A DNA stretch of 64,000 nucleotides from Mercurialis annua. Its lineage: Eukaryota; Streptophyta; Magnoliopsida; Malpighiales; Euphorbiaceae. This document shows, piece by piece, positions 37,576 through 51,938 of this stretch. The stretch covers positions 3,301,001-3,365,000 of the forward strand of contig NC_065573.1 of NCBI RefSeq assembly GCF_937616625.2, given 5' to 3'. A program made the position numbers and the translations under genes. Position 1 is the first letter of the stretch, and each line of letters opens with the position of its first letter. The notes under the pieces are model-generated. The model made no database searches. It was not told the DNA's origin and saw nothing but the letters and a program-made list of their open reading frames with translations.

Positions 37576-39441
37576 AAGCTTAACGTTTACAATCGTTAGT
37601 AAACAAAACTAAACGTTTCCCCTTTTCAGCAATTTAAGCCAAACGTTTAGAAATGCTACGAAACAAATCCAAACGTTTCCACTTTTTAGGGATTTAAGCC
37701 AAACGTTTAAAACATTACTAAACAAATCCAAAAGTTTCACCTTTTCATCGATTTAAGCCATACATCTACATACGTTATGAAATAAATCCAAACGTTCTCC
37801 CTTTTTAGCAATTTAAGCCAAACGTTTACAAACGTTTCAAAACAAATCCAAGCGTTTCACCTTTTTAGAATTTTAAGCCAAACGCTTACAAACGTTCCGA
37901 AACAAATCCATGCATTTCATAATTTTAGGAATTTAAGCCAACCGTTTACAACCATTACAAAACAAATTCAAGTGTTTCACCTTTTTAGCAATTTATGAAA
38001 AACATTTACAAATGTTACAAAACATATCCAAACGTTTCACCTTTTTAGCGATTTAAGCTGAACGTTTACAAACGTTACGAAACAAATCCAAACCTTTAAA
38101 ACGTTACAAAACAAACCCAAACGTTTCGCCTTTTTAGCAATTTATGCCAAACGTTTAGAAACGTTACGAAGCAAATCCAACTTTTTCACCTTTTTAGCGA
38201 TTGAAGCCAAACGTTTACAAACGTTATGAAACAAATCCAAACATTTAACATTTTTAGCAATTTAAGCCAAACATTTACAAAAGTTACGAAACAAAAACCA
38301 AGCGTTTCACGTTTTAGCAATTTAAGCCAAAAGTTTATAAATGCAACGAAATTAATCAAAGACTTTCACCTTTTTAGCAATTTAAGCCAAACGTTTACAA
38401 ACGTTACGAAACATATCCAAGTGTTCACCTTTTTAGCGATTTACGCCAAACGTTTACAAATGTTACAAAACAAATCCAAATATTTCACCTTTTTAGCGAT
38501 TTAAGCCAAACGTTTACAAAGGTTACGAAACAAATCCAAATTTTTTACCTTTTTAGCAATGTAAGTCAAAAGTTTGCAAACGTTACGAAACAAATCCAAA
38601 CGTTTCACATTTTTAGCAATTTAAGCCAAACGTTTACAAATGTTACGAAACAAAACCAAGCGTTTCACCTTACAAGCAATTTAAGCCAAACGTTTACAAA
38701 CATTAGGAAACAAATCCAAGCGTTTCCACCTTTTTAGAAATTAAATCCAAACGTTTACAAACGTTACGAAACAAGTCCAAACGTTTCACCTTTTTAGCGA
38801 TTTAAGCCAAACGTTTATAAACGGTACGAAACAAATCCAAATGTTTCACCGTTTTAGCGATTTAAGCCAAACGTTTAAAAGTGCTAGCAATTTAAGCCAA
38901 ATGTTTATAAACGTTTCGAAACAAATTTAAGCATTTCTCCTTTTTAGCAATTTAAACCAAACGTATACAAGCGTTTCACCTTTTTAGCAATTTAAGCCAA
39001 GCGTTTACAAATGTTACGAAACAAATCCAAACGTTTCACCTTTTTAGCGATTTAAGCAAAATGCTTACAAACGTTACGAAACAAAACGTATTGTTTAAAA
39101 CGTTACGAAACAAATCCAAACGTTTCACATTTTTAGCGATTTAAGCCAAACGTTTACAAACATTACGTTACAAAATCAAGCGTTTCATATTTTTAGCAAA
39201 TTAATCCAAATATTTATAAACGTTATGAAACAAATCCAAGATTTTCACCTTTTTAACAATATAAGCCAAACTTTTACAAACGTTACGAAACAAATCCAAA
39301 CATTTGACCTTTTTAGCGATTTAAGCCAAACGTTCACAAACATATGAAACAAAACCAAACGTTTCACCTTTTTAGCGATTTAAGCCAAACGTTTGCAAAC
39401 GTTATGAAACCAATCCAAACGTTTCACTTTTTTAGCGATTT
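37576..39441. repeat. 1866-bp higher-order repeat, copy 1
   Basis: This unit runs from one AAGCTTAACG marker to the next. It is followed by a nearly identical copy at an offset of 1866 bp. It contains the features GCAACGAAATTAAT (about 38343), GTGCTAGCAATTTAAG (about 38881) and ACGTATTGTTTAAAACG (about 39087). Confidence 0.88.
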
Positions 39442-41308
39442 AAGCTTAACGTTTACAATCGTTAGTAAACAAAACTAAACGTTTCCCCTTTTCAGCAATT
39501 TAAGCCAAACGTTTAGAAATGCTACGAAACAAATCCAAACGTTTCCACTTTTTAGGGATTTAAGCCAAACGTTTAAAACATTACTAAACAAATCCAAAAG
39601 TTTCACCTTTTCATCGATTTAAGCCATACATCTACATACGTTATGAAATAAATCCAAACGTTCTCCCTTTTTAGCAATTTAAGCCAAACGTTTACAAACG
39701 TTTCAAAACAAATCCAAGCGTTTCACCTTTTTAGAATTTTAAGCCAAACGCTTACAAACGTTCCGAAACAAATCCATGCATTTCATAATTTTAGGAATTT
39801 AAGCCAACCGTTTACAACCATTACAAAACAAATTCAAGTGTTTCACCTTTTTAGCAATTTATGAAAAACATTTACAAATGTTACAAAACATATCCAAACG
39901 TTTCACCTTTTTAGCGATTTAAGCTGAACGTTTACAAACGTTACGAAACAAATCCAAACCTTTAAAACGTTACAAAACAAACCCAAACGTTTCACCTTTT
40001 TAGCAATTTATGCCAAACGTTTAGAAACGTTACGAAGCAAATCCAACTTTTTCACCTTTTTAGCGATTGAAGCCAAACGTTTACAAACGTTATGAAACAA
40101 ATCCAAACATTTAACATTTTTAGCAATTTAAGCCAAACATTTACAAAAGTTACGAAACAAAAACCAAGCGTTTCACGTTTTAGCAATTTAAGCCAAAAGT
40201 TTATAAACGCAACGAAATTAATAAAAGACTTTCACCTTTTTAGCAATTTAAGCCAAACGTTTACAAACGTTACGAAACATATCCAAGTGTTTCACCTTTT
40301 TAGCGATTTACGCCAAACGTTTACAAATGTTACAAAACAAATCCAAATATTTCACCTTTTTAGCGATTTAAGCCAAACGTTTACAAAGGTTACGAAACAA
40401 ATCCAAATTTTTTACCTTTTTAGCAATGTAAGTCAAAAGTTTGCAAACGTTACGAAACAAATCCAAACGTTTCACATTTTTAGCAATTTAAGCCAAACGT
40501 TTACAAATGTTACGAAACAAAACCAAGCGTTTCACCTTACAAGCAATTTAAGCCAAACGTTTACAAACATTAGGAAACAAATCCAAGCGTTTCCACCTTT
40601 TTAGAAATTAAAGCCAAACGTTTACAAACTTTACGAAACAAGTCCAAACGTTTCACCTTTTTAGCGATTTAAGCCAAACGTTTATAAACGGTACGAAACA
40701 AATCCAAATGTTTCACCGTTTTAGCGATTTAAGCCAAACGTTTAAAAGTGCTAGCAATTTAAGCCAAATGTTTATAAACGTTTCGAAACAAATTTAAGCA
40801 TTTCTCCTTTTTAGCAATTTAAACCAAACGTATACAAGCGTTTCACCTTTTTAGCAATTTAAGCCAAGCGTTTACAAATGTTACGAAACAAATCTAAACG
40901 TTTCACCTTTTTAGCGATTTAAGCAAAATGCTTACAAACGTTACGAAACAAAACGTATTGTTTAAAACGTTACGAAACAAATCCAAACGTTTCACATTTT
41001 TAGCGATTTAAGCCAAACGTTTACAAACATTACGTTACAAAATCAAGCGTTTCATATTTTTAGCAAATTAATCCAAATATTTATAAACGTTATGAAACAA
41101 ATCCAAGATTTTCACCTTTTTAACAATATAAGCCAAACTTTTACAAACGTTACAAAACAAATCCAAACATTTGACCTTTTTAGCGATTTAAGCCAAACGT
41201 TCACAAACATATGAAACAAAACCAAACGTTTCACCTTTTTAGCGATTTAAGCCAAACGTTTGCAAACGTTATGAAACCAATCCAAACGTTTCACTTTTTT
41301 AGCGATTT
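39442..41308. repeat. 1867-bp higher-order repeat, copy 2
   Basis: This repeats the previous unit with few differences. An older relative with the same order of marker monomers starts at 31341, and a further diverged copy continues from 41309 toward 43.2 kb. Confidence 0.88.
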
Positions 41309-44180
41309 AAGCTTAACGTTTACAATCGTTAGTAAACAAAACTAAACGTTTCCCCTTTTCAGCAATTTAAGCCAAACGTTTAGAAATGCTACGAAACAAA
41401 TCCAAACGTTTCCACTTTTTAGGGATTTAAGCCAAACGTTTAAAACATTACTAAACAAATCCAAAAGTTTCACCTTTTCAGCAATTTAAGCCATACATTT
41501 ACATGTGCTATGAAATAAATCCAAACGTTCTTCCTTTTTAGCAATTTAAGCCAAACGTTTACAAACGTTACGAAACAAATCCAAGCGTTTCACCTTTTTA
41601 GAATTTTAAGCCAAACGTTTACAAACGTTTCGAAACAAATCCATGCATTTCATATTTTTAGAAATATAAACCAACCGTTTACAACCATTACAAAACAAAT
41701 TCAAGCGTTTCACCTTTTTAGCAATTTATGAAAAACATTTGCAAACGTTACAAAACATATCCAAATGTTTCACCCTTTTAGCTATTTAAGCTGAACGTTT
41801 ACAAACGTTATGAAACAAAACCAAACATTTCACCTTTTAAACAATTTAAGCCAAACGTTTAGAAACGTTACGAAACAAATCCAAATGTTTAAAACGTTAC
41901 GAAGCAAACCCAAACGTTTCACCTTTTTAGCAATTTATGCCAAACGTTTACAAACGTTACGAAGCAAATCCAACTGTTTCACCTTTCTAGCGATTGAAGC
42001 CAAACGTTTACAAACGTTATGAAACAAATCCAAACATTTAACATTTTTAGCAATTTAAGCCAAACGTTTACAAAAGTTACGAAACAAAAACCAAGCGTTT
42101 CACCGTTTTAGCAATTTAAGCCAAAAGTTTACAAATGCAACGAAACTAATCAATGACTTTCACCTTTTTTGCAATTTAAGCCAAACGTTCACAAACGTTA
42201 CGAAACACATCCAAGTGTTTCACCTTTTTAGCAATTTACGCCAAACGTTTACAAATGTGACGAAACAAATCCAAACATTTCACCTTTTTAGCGATTTAAG
42301 CCAAAGGTTTACAAAGGTTACGAAACATATCCAAATTTTTCACCTTTTTAGCAATGCAAGTCAAACGTTTGCAAACATTACGAAACAAATCCAAACGTTT
42401 CACATTTTTAGCAATTTAAGCCAAACGTTTACAAATTTTACGAAACAAAACCAAGCGTTTCACCTTACTAGCAACTTAAGCCAAACGTTTACAAACATTA
42501 GGAAACAAATCCAAGCGTTTCCACCTTTTTAGAAATTTAAGCCAAACGTTTACAAACGTTACGAAACAAGTCCAAACGTTTCACCTTTTTAGCGATTTAA
42601 GCCAAACGTTTATAAATGGTACGAAACAAATCCAAATGTTTCACCGTTTTAGCGATTTAAGCCAAACATTTAAAAATGCTAGCAATTTAAGCCAAACGTT
42701 TATAAACGTTTCGAAACAAAATTAAGCATTTCTCCTTTTTAGCAATTTAAACCAAACGTATACAAGCGTTGTGAAATAAATCAAAGTGTTTCATCCTTTT
42801 AGCAATTTAAGCCAAACGTTTACAAATGTTACGAAACAAATCCAAACGTTTCACCTTTTTAGCGATTTAAGAAAAATGCTTACAAACGTTACGAAACAAA
42901 ACGTATTGTTTAAAACGTTACGAAACAAATTCAAACGTTTCACATTTTTAGCGATTTAAGCCAAACGTTTACAAACATTACGAAACAAAACCAAGCGTTT
43001 CCCATTTTTAGCAAATTAAGCCAAACATTTATAAACGTTACGAAACAAATCCAAGTGTTTCTCCTTTTTAGCAATTTATGCCAAACGTTTACAAACGTTA
43101 CGAAACAAATCCAAACATTTCACCTTTTTAGCGATTTAAGCCAAACGTTTACAAATGTAGAAACAAATCCAAACGTTTCACCTTTTTAGCGATTTAAGCC
43201 AAACGTTTACAAAGGCTACGAAACAAATCCAAATTTTTCACGTTTTTAGAAATTTAAGCCAAACGTTTACAAAGGCTACGAAACAAATCCAAATTTTTCA
43301 CCTTTTTTAGAAATTTAAGCCAAACGTTTAGAAACGTTATGAAAGAAATCCAAGCGTTTCACCTTTTTAGCAATTTAAGACAAACGTTTGCAAACATTAC
43401 AAAACAAATTCAAACATTTCACCATTTTAGCGATTTAAGCCAAACGTATAAAAACGTTACGAAACAAATCCAACCGTGTCACCTTTTTAGCGATTGAAAC
43501 TAAACGTTTACAAACATTACGAAACAAAACCAACCGTTTAAAACGTTACGAAACAAATTCAAACGTTTCACATTTTTAACGATTTAAGCCAAACGTTTAC
43601 AAACATTACGAAACAAAATCAAGCGTTTCACATTTTTAGCAAATTAAGACAAATATTTATAAACGTTACGAAACAAATCCAAGAGTTTCACCTTTTTAAC
43701 AATATAAGCCAAACGTTTACAAACGTAACGAAAAAAATCCAAACATTTCACCTTTTTAGCGATTTAAGCCAAACGTTCACAAACATATGAAAGAAATCCA
43801 AACATTTCACCTTTTTAGCGATATAAGCCACCGTTTACAAAGGTTACGAAACAAATCCAAATTTTTCACCTTTTTAGCAATTTAAGGCAAACGTTTACAA
43901 ACGTTATGAAACAAATCCAAGCGTTTCACCTTTTTAGCAATTTAAGCCAAACGTTTATAAACGTTACGAAACAAATACAAGTGTTTCACCTTTTTAGCAA
44001 CTTAAGCCAAACGTTTACAAACGTTGCGAAACAAATACAAACGTTACAAAACAAATCCAAACGTTTCCCCTATTTATCAATTTAAGCCAAACTTTTACAA
44101 ACGTTACGAAACAAATCCAACTGTTTCACCTTTTTAGCGATTGAAGCCAAACGTTTACAAACGTTACGAAACAAAACAAA

Positions 44181-46200
44181 CCGTTTAAGACGTTACGAAA
44201 CAAATTCAAAGGTTTCACATTTTTAGTGATTTAAGAAAAACGTTTACAAACATTACGAAACAGAACCAAGCGTTTCACCTTTTTAGCAATTTAAGCCAAA
44301 TGTTTACAAACGTTACGATACAAATCCAAACATTTCACCTTTTTAGCGATTTAAGCTGAACGTTTGCAAACGTAAGAAACAAATCCAAACGTTTTCCCTT
44401 TTGAGCGATTTAAGCCAAACCTCTAGAAAACGTTATGAAACAAATTCAAATGTTTTACCTTTTTAGCAATTTAAGCCAAACGTTTACAAATGTAATGAAA
44501 AAAATCCAAGCGTTTCCCCATTTTAGCTATTTAAGCCAAACGTTTATAAACATTACGAAACAAATCCAAGCGTTTCACCTTTTTAGCTATTTATAGCTAT
44601 TTAAGCCAAACGTTTATTAACGTTACGGAATAAATCCAACCGTTTCACCTTTTTAGCAATTTAAGCCAAACGTTTACAAACGTTACAAAACAAATCCAAA
44701 CGTTTCACCTTTTTAGCGATTTATGACAAATGCTTACAAACGTTACAAAACAAATCCAAACGTTTCACCTTTTTAGCAATTTAAGCCAAACGTTTACAAA
44801 CCATACAAAATGAATCCAAATGTTTCACCTTTTTATCGATTTAAGCCAAACGTTTACAAAGGTTATGAAACAAATCCAAATGTTTCACTAATTTTGCAAT
44901 TTAAGCCAAACATTTACAGACGTTATGAAACAAATCCAAGCGTTTCCCCTTTTTAGACATTTAAGCCAAACGTTTACAAACGTTGCGAAACACATCCAAC
45001 CGTTTCACCTTTTTAGCAATTGAAGCCAAACGTTTACAAACATTACGAAACAAAAAAAAAACCGTTTAAAACGTTACGAAACAAACTCAAACATTTCACC
45101 TTTTTCGCGATTTAAGCAAAACGTTTACAAACATTACGAAACAAAACCAAATGTTTCACCTTTTTAGCAATTTAAGCCAAACATTTATAAACGTTACTAA
45201 ACAAATCCAAGCGTTTCACCTTTTTAGCAATTTAAGCCAAACGTTTACAAACGTTACAAAACAAATCCAAACATTTCACCTTTTTAGCGATTTAAGCTGA
45301 ACGTTTACAAACGTATGAAACAAATCCAAACGCTTCACCTCATTAGCGATTTAAGCCAAACGTTTAGAAAACGTTACGAAACAAATTCAAATTTTTACCT
45401 TTTTAGCAATTTAAGCCAAACGTTTACAAACTTTATGAAACAAATCCAAGTGTTTCCCCTTTTTAGCTATTTAAGCCAAACGTTTATAAACGTTACGAAA
45501 CAAATCTAAGCGTTTCACCTTTTTAGCTAATTAAGCCAAACGTTTATTAAGGTTACGAAATGAATCCAACCAATTCACCTTTTTAGCAATTTAAGCCAAA
45601 CGTTTACAAACGATACAAAACAAATCCAAATGTTTCACCTTTTTAGCGATTTAAGCCAAACGTTTACAAACGTTACGAAATAAATCCAAACGTTTCACCT
45701 TTTTAGCAATTTAAGCCAAACGTTTACAAACCATATAAATTGAATCCAAACGTTTTACCTTTTTAGCGATTTAAGCCAAACGTTTACAAAGGTTATGAAA
45801 CAAATCCAAATGTTTCACTAATTTAGAAATTTAAGCCAAACATTTACAGACTTTATGAAACAAATCCAAGCGTTTCACCTTTTTAGACATTTAAGCCAAA
45901 CGTTTACAAATGCTAGGTAACAAATCCAAATGTTTCACCGCTTTAGCGATTTATGCCAAACGATTTTAAACGCTACGAAACAAATCCAAGCGTTTCTCCT
46001 TTTAAGCAATATAAGCCAAACGTATACAAAAGTTACGAAACAAATTAAAGCATTTCACCTTTTTAGCAATTTAAGCCAAACGTTTACAAAGTTTACGAAA
46101 CAAATCCAAATGTTTCCCCTTTTTTCCGATTTAAGCCAAACGTTTACAAACGATACGAAACAAATCCAAACGTTTCCCCTTCTTAGCGATTTAAGCCAAA
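44181..46200. repeat. Diverged higher-order pair of about 0.9 kb
   Basis: Monomers in the order CCGTTTAA(G/A)ACG, AGCTGAACG, TTTAG(A)AAACGTTA and GCTATTTAAGCC occur at about 44181-44530 and again at about 45062-45480. Offsets are 881 bp at the first marker and 941 bp at AGCTGAACG (44354 and 45295), so one copy has an extra 60-bp monomer. Identity is clearly lower than in the 2670- and 1866-bp units. The right edge is approximate. Confidence 0.6.
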
Positions 46201-49200
46201 CGTTTACAAATGTTATGAAACAAATCCAAACGTTTCACCTCTCTAGCGATTTAAGACAAACGTTCACAAACATTAAGAAACAAATCCAAACGTTTCGCCT
46301 TTTTAGCAAATTAAGCCAAACGTTTACAAACATTACGAAACAAATCCAAACATTTCCCCTTTTTAGCGATTTAAGCCAAACGTTTACAAACATTAAGAAA
46401 CAAATCCAAACGTTTCGCGTTTTAAGCAATTTAAGCCGAACATTTACAAACGTTATAAAAAAATCCAAACGTTTCTCCTTTTTAGCGATTTAAGACAAAT
46501 CTTTAGAAACATTGCGAAAAAAAACCAAACGTTTCTAAAGTTACGAAACAAATCCAAACGTTTCACATTTTTAGCGATTTAAGCCAAACCTTTACAAACG
46601 TTTCGAAACAAAACCAAGTGTTTCACCTTTTAAGCAATTTAAGTCAAACATTTACAAACGTTACAAAACAAATCCAAGCGTTCCACTTTTTTAGCAATTT
46701 AAGACAAATGTTTACAACCGTTACGAAACGAAACCAAGTATTTCATATTTTTAGGAATTAAAGCCAAACCTTTACAAACGTTACAAGACAAATCCAAGCT
46801 TTTCACCTTTTTAGCAATTTTAGTCAAACGTTTACAAACGTTACGGAACAAATCCAAACGTTTCACCTTTTTAGGGATTTAAGCTGAATGTTTTCAAACG
46901 CTACGAAACAAAACCAAACGTTTCACCTTTTCAGCAATTTAAGCCAAACGTTTAAAATGTTCCGAAACAAAAATCCAAACTTTTTCCCCTTTTTAGCGAT
47001 TTACGCCAAACGTTTACAAACAACATGAAAAAAATCCAAATATTTCGCCTTTTTAGCAATTTAAGCCAAACGTTTACAAACGTTACGAAACAAATCCAAA
47101 CGTTTCAACTTTTTAGCGATTTAAGCCAAATGTTTACAAACGTTAAGAAACAAATCCAAATGTTTCGCCTTTTTTGCAATTTAAGCCAAACGTTTACAAA
47201 CGTTACGAACAAATCCAAACGTTTCTCATTTTTAGCGATTTAAGCCAAATCTTTACAAATATTACGAAACAAAACCAAATATTTTAAACGTTACAAAACA
47301 AATCCAAGCATTTCTCCTTTTTAGCACTTTAAGCCAAACGTATACAAAAATTACGAAACAAATCAAAGCGTTTCACCTCTTTAGCAATTGAAGCCAAACG
47401 TTTACAAAGGTTACAAAACAAATCCAAACGTTTCACATTTTTTGTGATTTAAGCCAAATGTTTACAAACGATACGAAACAAATCCAAACGTTTCACCTTC
47501 TTAGCGATTTAAGCCAAACGTTTTGAAATGTTACGAAACAAATCCAAACGATTCACCTCTTTAGCGATTTAAGACAAACGTTTACAAACATTATGAAAGA
47601 AATCCAAACGTATCTCATTTTTAGCAATTTAAGCCAAATGTTTACAAACAATACGAAACAAATCCAAACGTTTCTCCTTTTTAGTGATTTAAGCCAAACG
47701 TTTACAAACGTTAAGAAACAAATCCAAACGTTTCGCCTTTTTAGCAATTTAAGCCAAACGTTTACAGAAAAAAATTCAAACGTTTGTCCTTTTTAGCGAT
47801 TTTAGCCAAATCTCTACAAACGTTACGAAACAAAACCAAACGTTTGAAATGTTACGAAACAAATCTAAACGTTTCACATTTTTAGCGATTTAAGCCAAAC
47901 CTTTACAAACGTAAGGAAACAAAACCAAGCGTTTCACCTTTTAAGCAATTTAAGCCAAACGTTTACAAATGTTACAAAATAAATCCAAGCGTTTCACCTT
48001 TTGAGCAATTTAAGCCAAACGTTTACGAATGTTCCGAAACAAATCCAAGCATTTCATATTTTTAGGAATTAAAGTGAAACGTTAAAAACGTTACAAGACA
48101 AATCCAAGCGTTTCACCTTTTTAGCAATTTAAGCCAAACGTTTACAAAAGATATGAAACAAATCCAAACGTTTCCCCTTTTTAGCGATTTAAACTGATGT
48201 TTACAAACGCTACGAAATATAACAAAATGTTTCACCTTTTCAGCAATTTAAGCCAAACGTTTAGAAATGTAATGAAACAAATCCAAACGTTTCCCCTTTT
48301 TAGTGATTTAAGCCAAACGTTTAAAACTTTACGGAACAAATCCAAAAGTTTCCCGTTTTTAGCGATTTATGTCAAATGTTTACAAACATTATGAAACAAA
48401 TCCAAACATTTCGCCTTTTTAGCAATTTAAGCCAAACGTTTACAAACGTTAAGAAACAAATCCAAACGTTTAATGTTTTTTACCGATTTAAGCCAAATCT
48501 AAACGTGTCACCTTTTTATTAATTTCAGCAAAAAATTTACAAACGCTACGAAACAAATCCAAATATTTCACCTTTTTAGCGATTTAAGCCAAACCTTTAC
48601 AAACTGTACGAAACAAATCCAAACAGTTCACCTTTTTAGTGATTTAAACCCAACGTTTACAATACTAAACAAATCCAAATGTTTCCCCTTTATAGCAATG
48701 TAAGCCAAACGTTTCCAAATGTTACGAAACAAATCCAAACGTTTTCCCTTTTTATCGATTTAAACTAAACGTTTACAAACGTGACAAAAAAATCCAAATG
48801 TTTCACCTTTTTAGCGATTTAAGCCAAACGTTTACAAACATTACAAAACAAATCCAAACATTTCACCATTTTAACGATATAAGCCAAACGTTTACAAACG
48901 TTACGAAAAAAATAGAAACGTTTCACCTTTTTAGCGATTTAAGCCAAACAATTACAAACGTTACAAAACAAAACCAAACGTTTAAAACATTACGAAACAA
49001 ATCCAAATGTTTCATATTTTTAGCGACTTATGCCAAACGTTTACAAACATTACGAAACAAAACCAAGCGTTTCACCTTTTTAGCAATTTAAGCCAAACGT
49101 TTACGACCGTTACGAAACAAATTCAAGCGTTTCACCTTTTTAGCAAATTAAGCCAAACGTTTAGAAACGTTACAAAACAAATCCAAGCGTTTCACCTTTT

Positions 49201-51938
49201 TAGCAATTTAAGCCAAACGTTTACAAACGTTACGAAACAAATCCAAACATTTCACCTTTTTAGCGATTTAAGCCAAACATTTACAAAGGTTATGAAACAA
49301 ATCCAAATTTTTCACCTTTTTAGCAAACGTTTACAAACGTTACGAAACAAATCCAAATGTTTCCCATTTTTAGCAATTTAAGCCAAACGTTTACAAATAT
49401 TACTAAAAAAAACCAAGCGTTTCACCTTACTAGCAATTTAAGCCAAACGTTTACAAACGTTACGAAACAAATCCAAGCATTTCCACCTTTTTAGCAATTT
49501 TAGCCAAATGTTTTCAAACGTTACTAAACAAATCCAAACGTTTCACATTATTAGCGATTTAAGCCAAACATTTATAAACAGTACGAAACAAATCCAAATG
49601 TTTCACCTTTTTAGCGATTTAAGCCAAGCATTTATAAACGCTAGCAATTTAAGCCAAACGTAAACAAACATTACGAAACAAATCAAAGCGTTTCTCCTTT
49701 TTAGCAATTTAAGCCAAACGTTTACAAAGGATACAAAATAAATCAAAGCATTTCTCCTTTTTAGCAATTTAAGCCAAACATTTACAAAGGATACGAAACA
49801 AAGTCAAACGTTTCACCTTTTTTGCAATTTAAGCCAAACGTTTACAAACGATACGAAACAAATTCAAACGTTTCACCTTTTTAGCGATTTAAGCCAAACG
49901 TTTCACCTTTTTAACGATTTAAGCCAAAAGTTTACAAACGTTACGAAACAAATCCAAACGTTTCACCTTTTTAGCGATATAAGCCAAACGTTTACAAACG
50001 TTACGAAACGAATCCAAACGTTTCAACTTTATAGCGATTTAAGCCAAACGTTAACAAACGTTACGAATAAAAACCAAACGTTTAAAACATAACGAAAAAA
50101 ATCCAAACATTTTACATTTTTAGCAATTTAAGACAAAGGTTTACAAACATTACGAAACAAAATCCAGCGTTTCACCTTTTTAGATAATCAAGCCAAACAT
50201 TTATACACATTACAAAACAAATCCAAGCGTTTCTCCTTTCTAGCAATTTAAGCCAAACATTCACAAACGTTATGAAACAAATCCAAATATTTCATCTTTT
50301 TAGCGATTTAAGTCAAACGTTTACAAACGTTATGAAACAAAACCCATCGTTTCACCTTTTTAGCGATTTAAGTAAAACGTTTACAAACGTATGAAACAAA
50401 TCCAAGCGTTTCACCTTTTTAGCGACTTAAGCAAAACATTTACAAACATATGAAACAAATACAAACGTTTTCCATTTTTAGCAATTTAAGCCAAACGTTT
50501 ACAAACGTTACAAAACAAATCCAAACGTTTCACCTTTTTAGCGAATTAAGCCAAACGTTTACAAACGTTACGAAACAAATCCAAGCGTTATACCTTTTTA
50601 TCAATTTAAGCTAAACGTTTAAAAACGTTACGAAACAAATCCAAACGTTTCATCTTTTTAGCGATTTAAGCCAAACATTTAAAAATGTTACGAAATAAAT
50701 CCAAACGTTTACAAACGTTAGGAAACAAATCCAAACGTTTTTCCTTTTTAGCAATTTAAGCCAAACGTTTAAAAATGTTACGAAATAAATCCAAACGTTT
50801 CGCCCTTTTAGCGATTTAAGCCAAACGTTTACAAACCTTACGAAATGAATCCAAATGTTTCACCTTTATAGCGATTTAAGCAAAACGTTTACAAACGTTA
50901 TAAAACAAATCCAAACGTTTCACCTTTTTAGCGATTTGAGCCAAATGTTTACAAACATTACGAAACAAATCCAAACGTTGCACCTTTTTAGCGATTTAAG
51001 CCAAACGTTTACAAACATTATGAAACAAAACCAAACGTTTAAAATGTTATGAAACAAATCAAAACGTTTCTCATATTAAGCGATTTAAGCCAAACAATTA
51101 CAAACATTACGAAACAAAACCAAGCGTTTCACCTTTTTAGCAATTTAAGCCAAACGTTTACAAACGTTACGAAACAAATCCCAACGTTACACCTTTTTAG
51201 CAATTTAAGCCAAACGTTTACAAAGATTACGAAACAAATCCAAGCGTTTCACCTTTTTAGCAATTTAACCCAAACGTTTACAACCGTTACGAAACAAATC
51301 AAAACGTTTCCCCTTTTTAGCAATTTCAGCCAAACGTTTAGAAACGTTACGAAACAAATCCAAGCGTTTCACCTTTTTAGCAATATAACCCAAACGTTTA
51401 CAGACGTTATCAAACAAATCGAAACGTTTCACGTTTTTAGCTATTTAAACCAAACGTTTACAAACGTTACGAAAAAAATTCAAATGTTTCACATTTTTAG
51501 CGATTTAAGCCATACATTTATAAAGGTTAGGAAACAAATCCAAATGTTTCACCTTTTTAGCAATTTAAGCCAAACATTTACAAACGTTACGAAACAAATC
51601 CAAACGTTTCACCTTTTTAGCAATTTGAGCCAAACGTTTCGCCTTTTTAGTGATTGAAGCCAAACGTTTACAAATGTTACGAAACAAATCCAAACGTTTC
51701 GAAAAAAGTCCAAACGTTTAAAACGTTTTGAAGCATATTCAAACGTTTCACCTTTTTAGCAATTTAAGCCAAACGTTTACAAACGTTACGAAACAAAGCC
51801 AACGCTTACAAACGTTACGAAACAAAACTAAACGTTTCCCCTTTTTAGAGATTTAAGCCAAACGTTTACAAACGTGACGAAATAAATCCAAGCGTTTCAC
51901 CTTTTTAGCGATTGAACCTAAACCTTTACAAACGTTAC

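Larger units (their letters stand above)
31341..43200. repeat. Composite higher-order repeat domain (599, 628 and about 1870 bp units)
   Basis: The diagnostic AAGCTTAACG occurs at 31341, 33267, 33866, 34494, 35122, 35721, 36349, 36948, 37576, 39442 and 41309. The intervals are 1926, 599, 628, 628, 599, 628, 599, 628, 1866 and 1867 bp. The 628-bp unit differs from the 599-bp unit mainly by an extra 29-base part-monomer (AAACGTTTAAAACGTTAC-like). The long units share the first 0.5 kb with the short ones, then carry about 1.25 kb more, including a TTTAACATTTTTAGC monomer at about 32070, 38246, 40112 and 42039. The right edge is approximate. Confidence 0.88.

Noticed and set aside
46235..46468. 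Minus-strand frames in the satellite (also 47553-47747)
   Set aside because: These are reverse readings of the same monomers, with no independent coding evidence.
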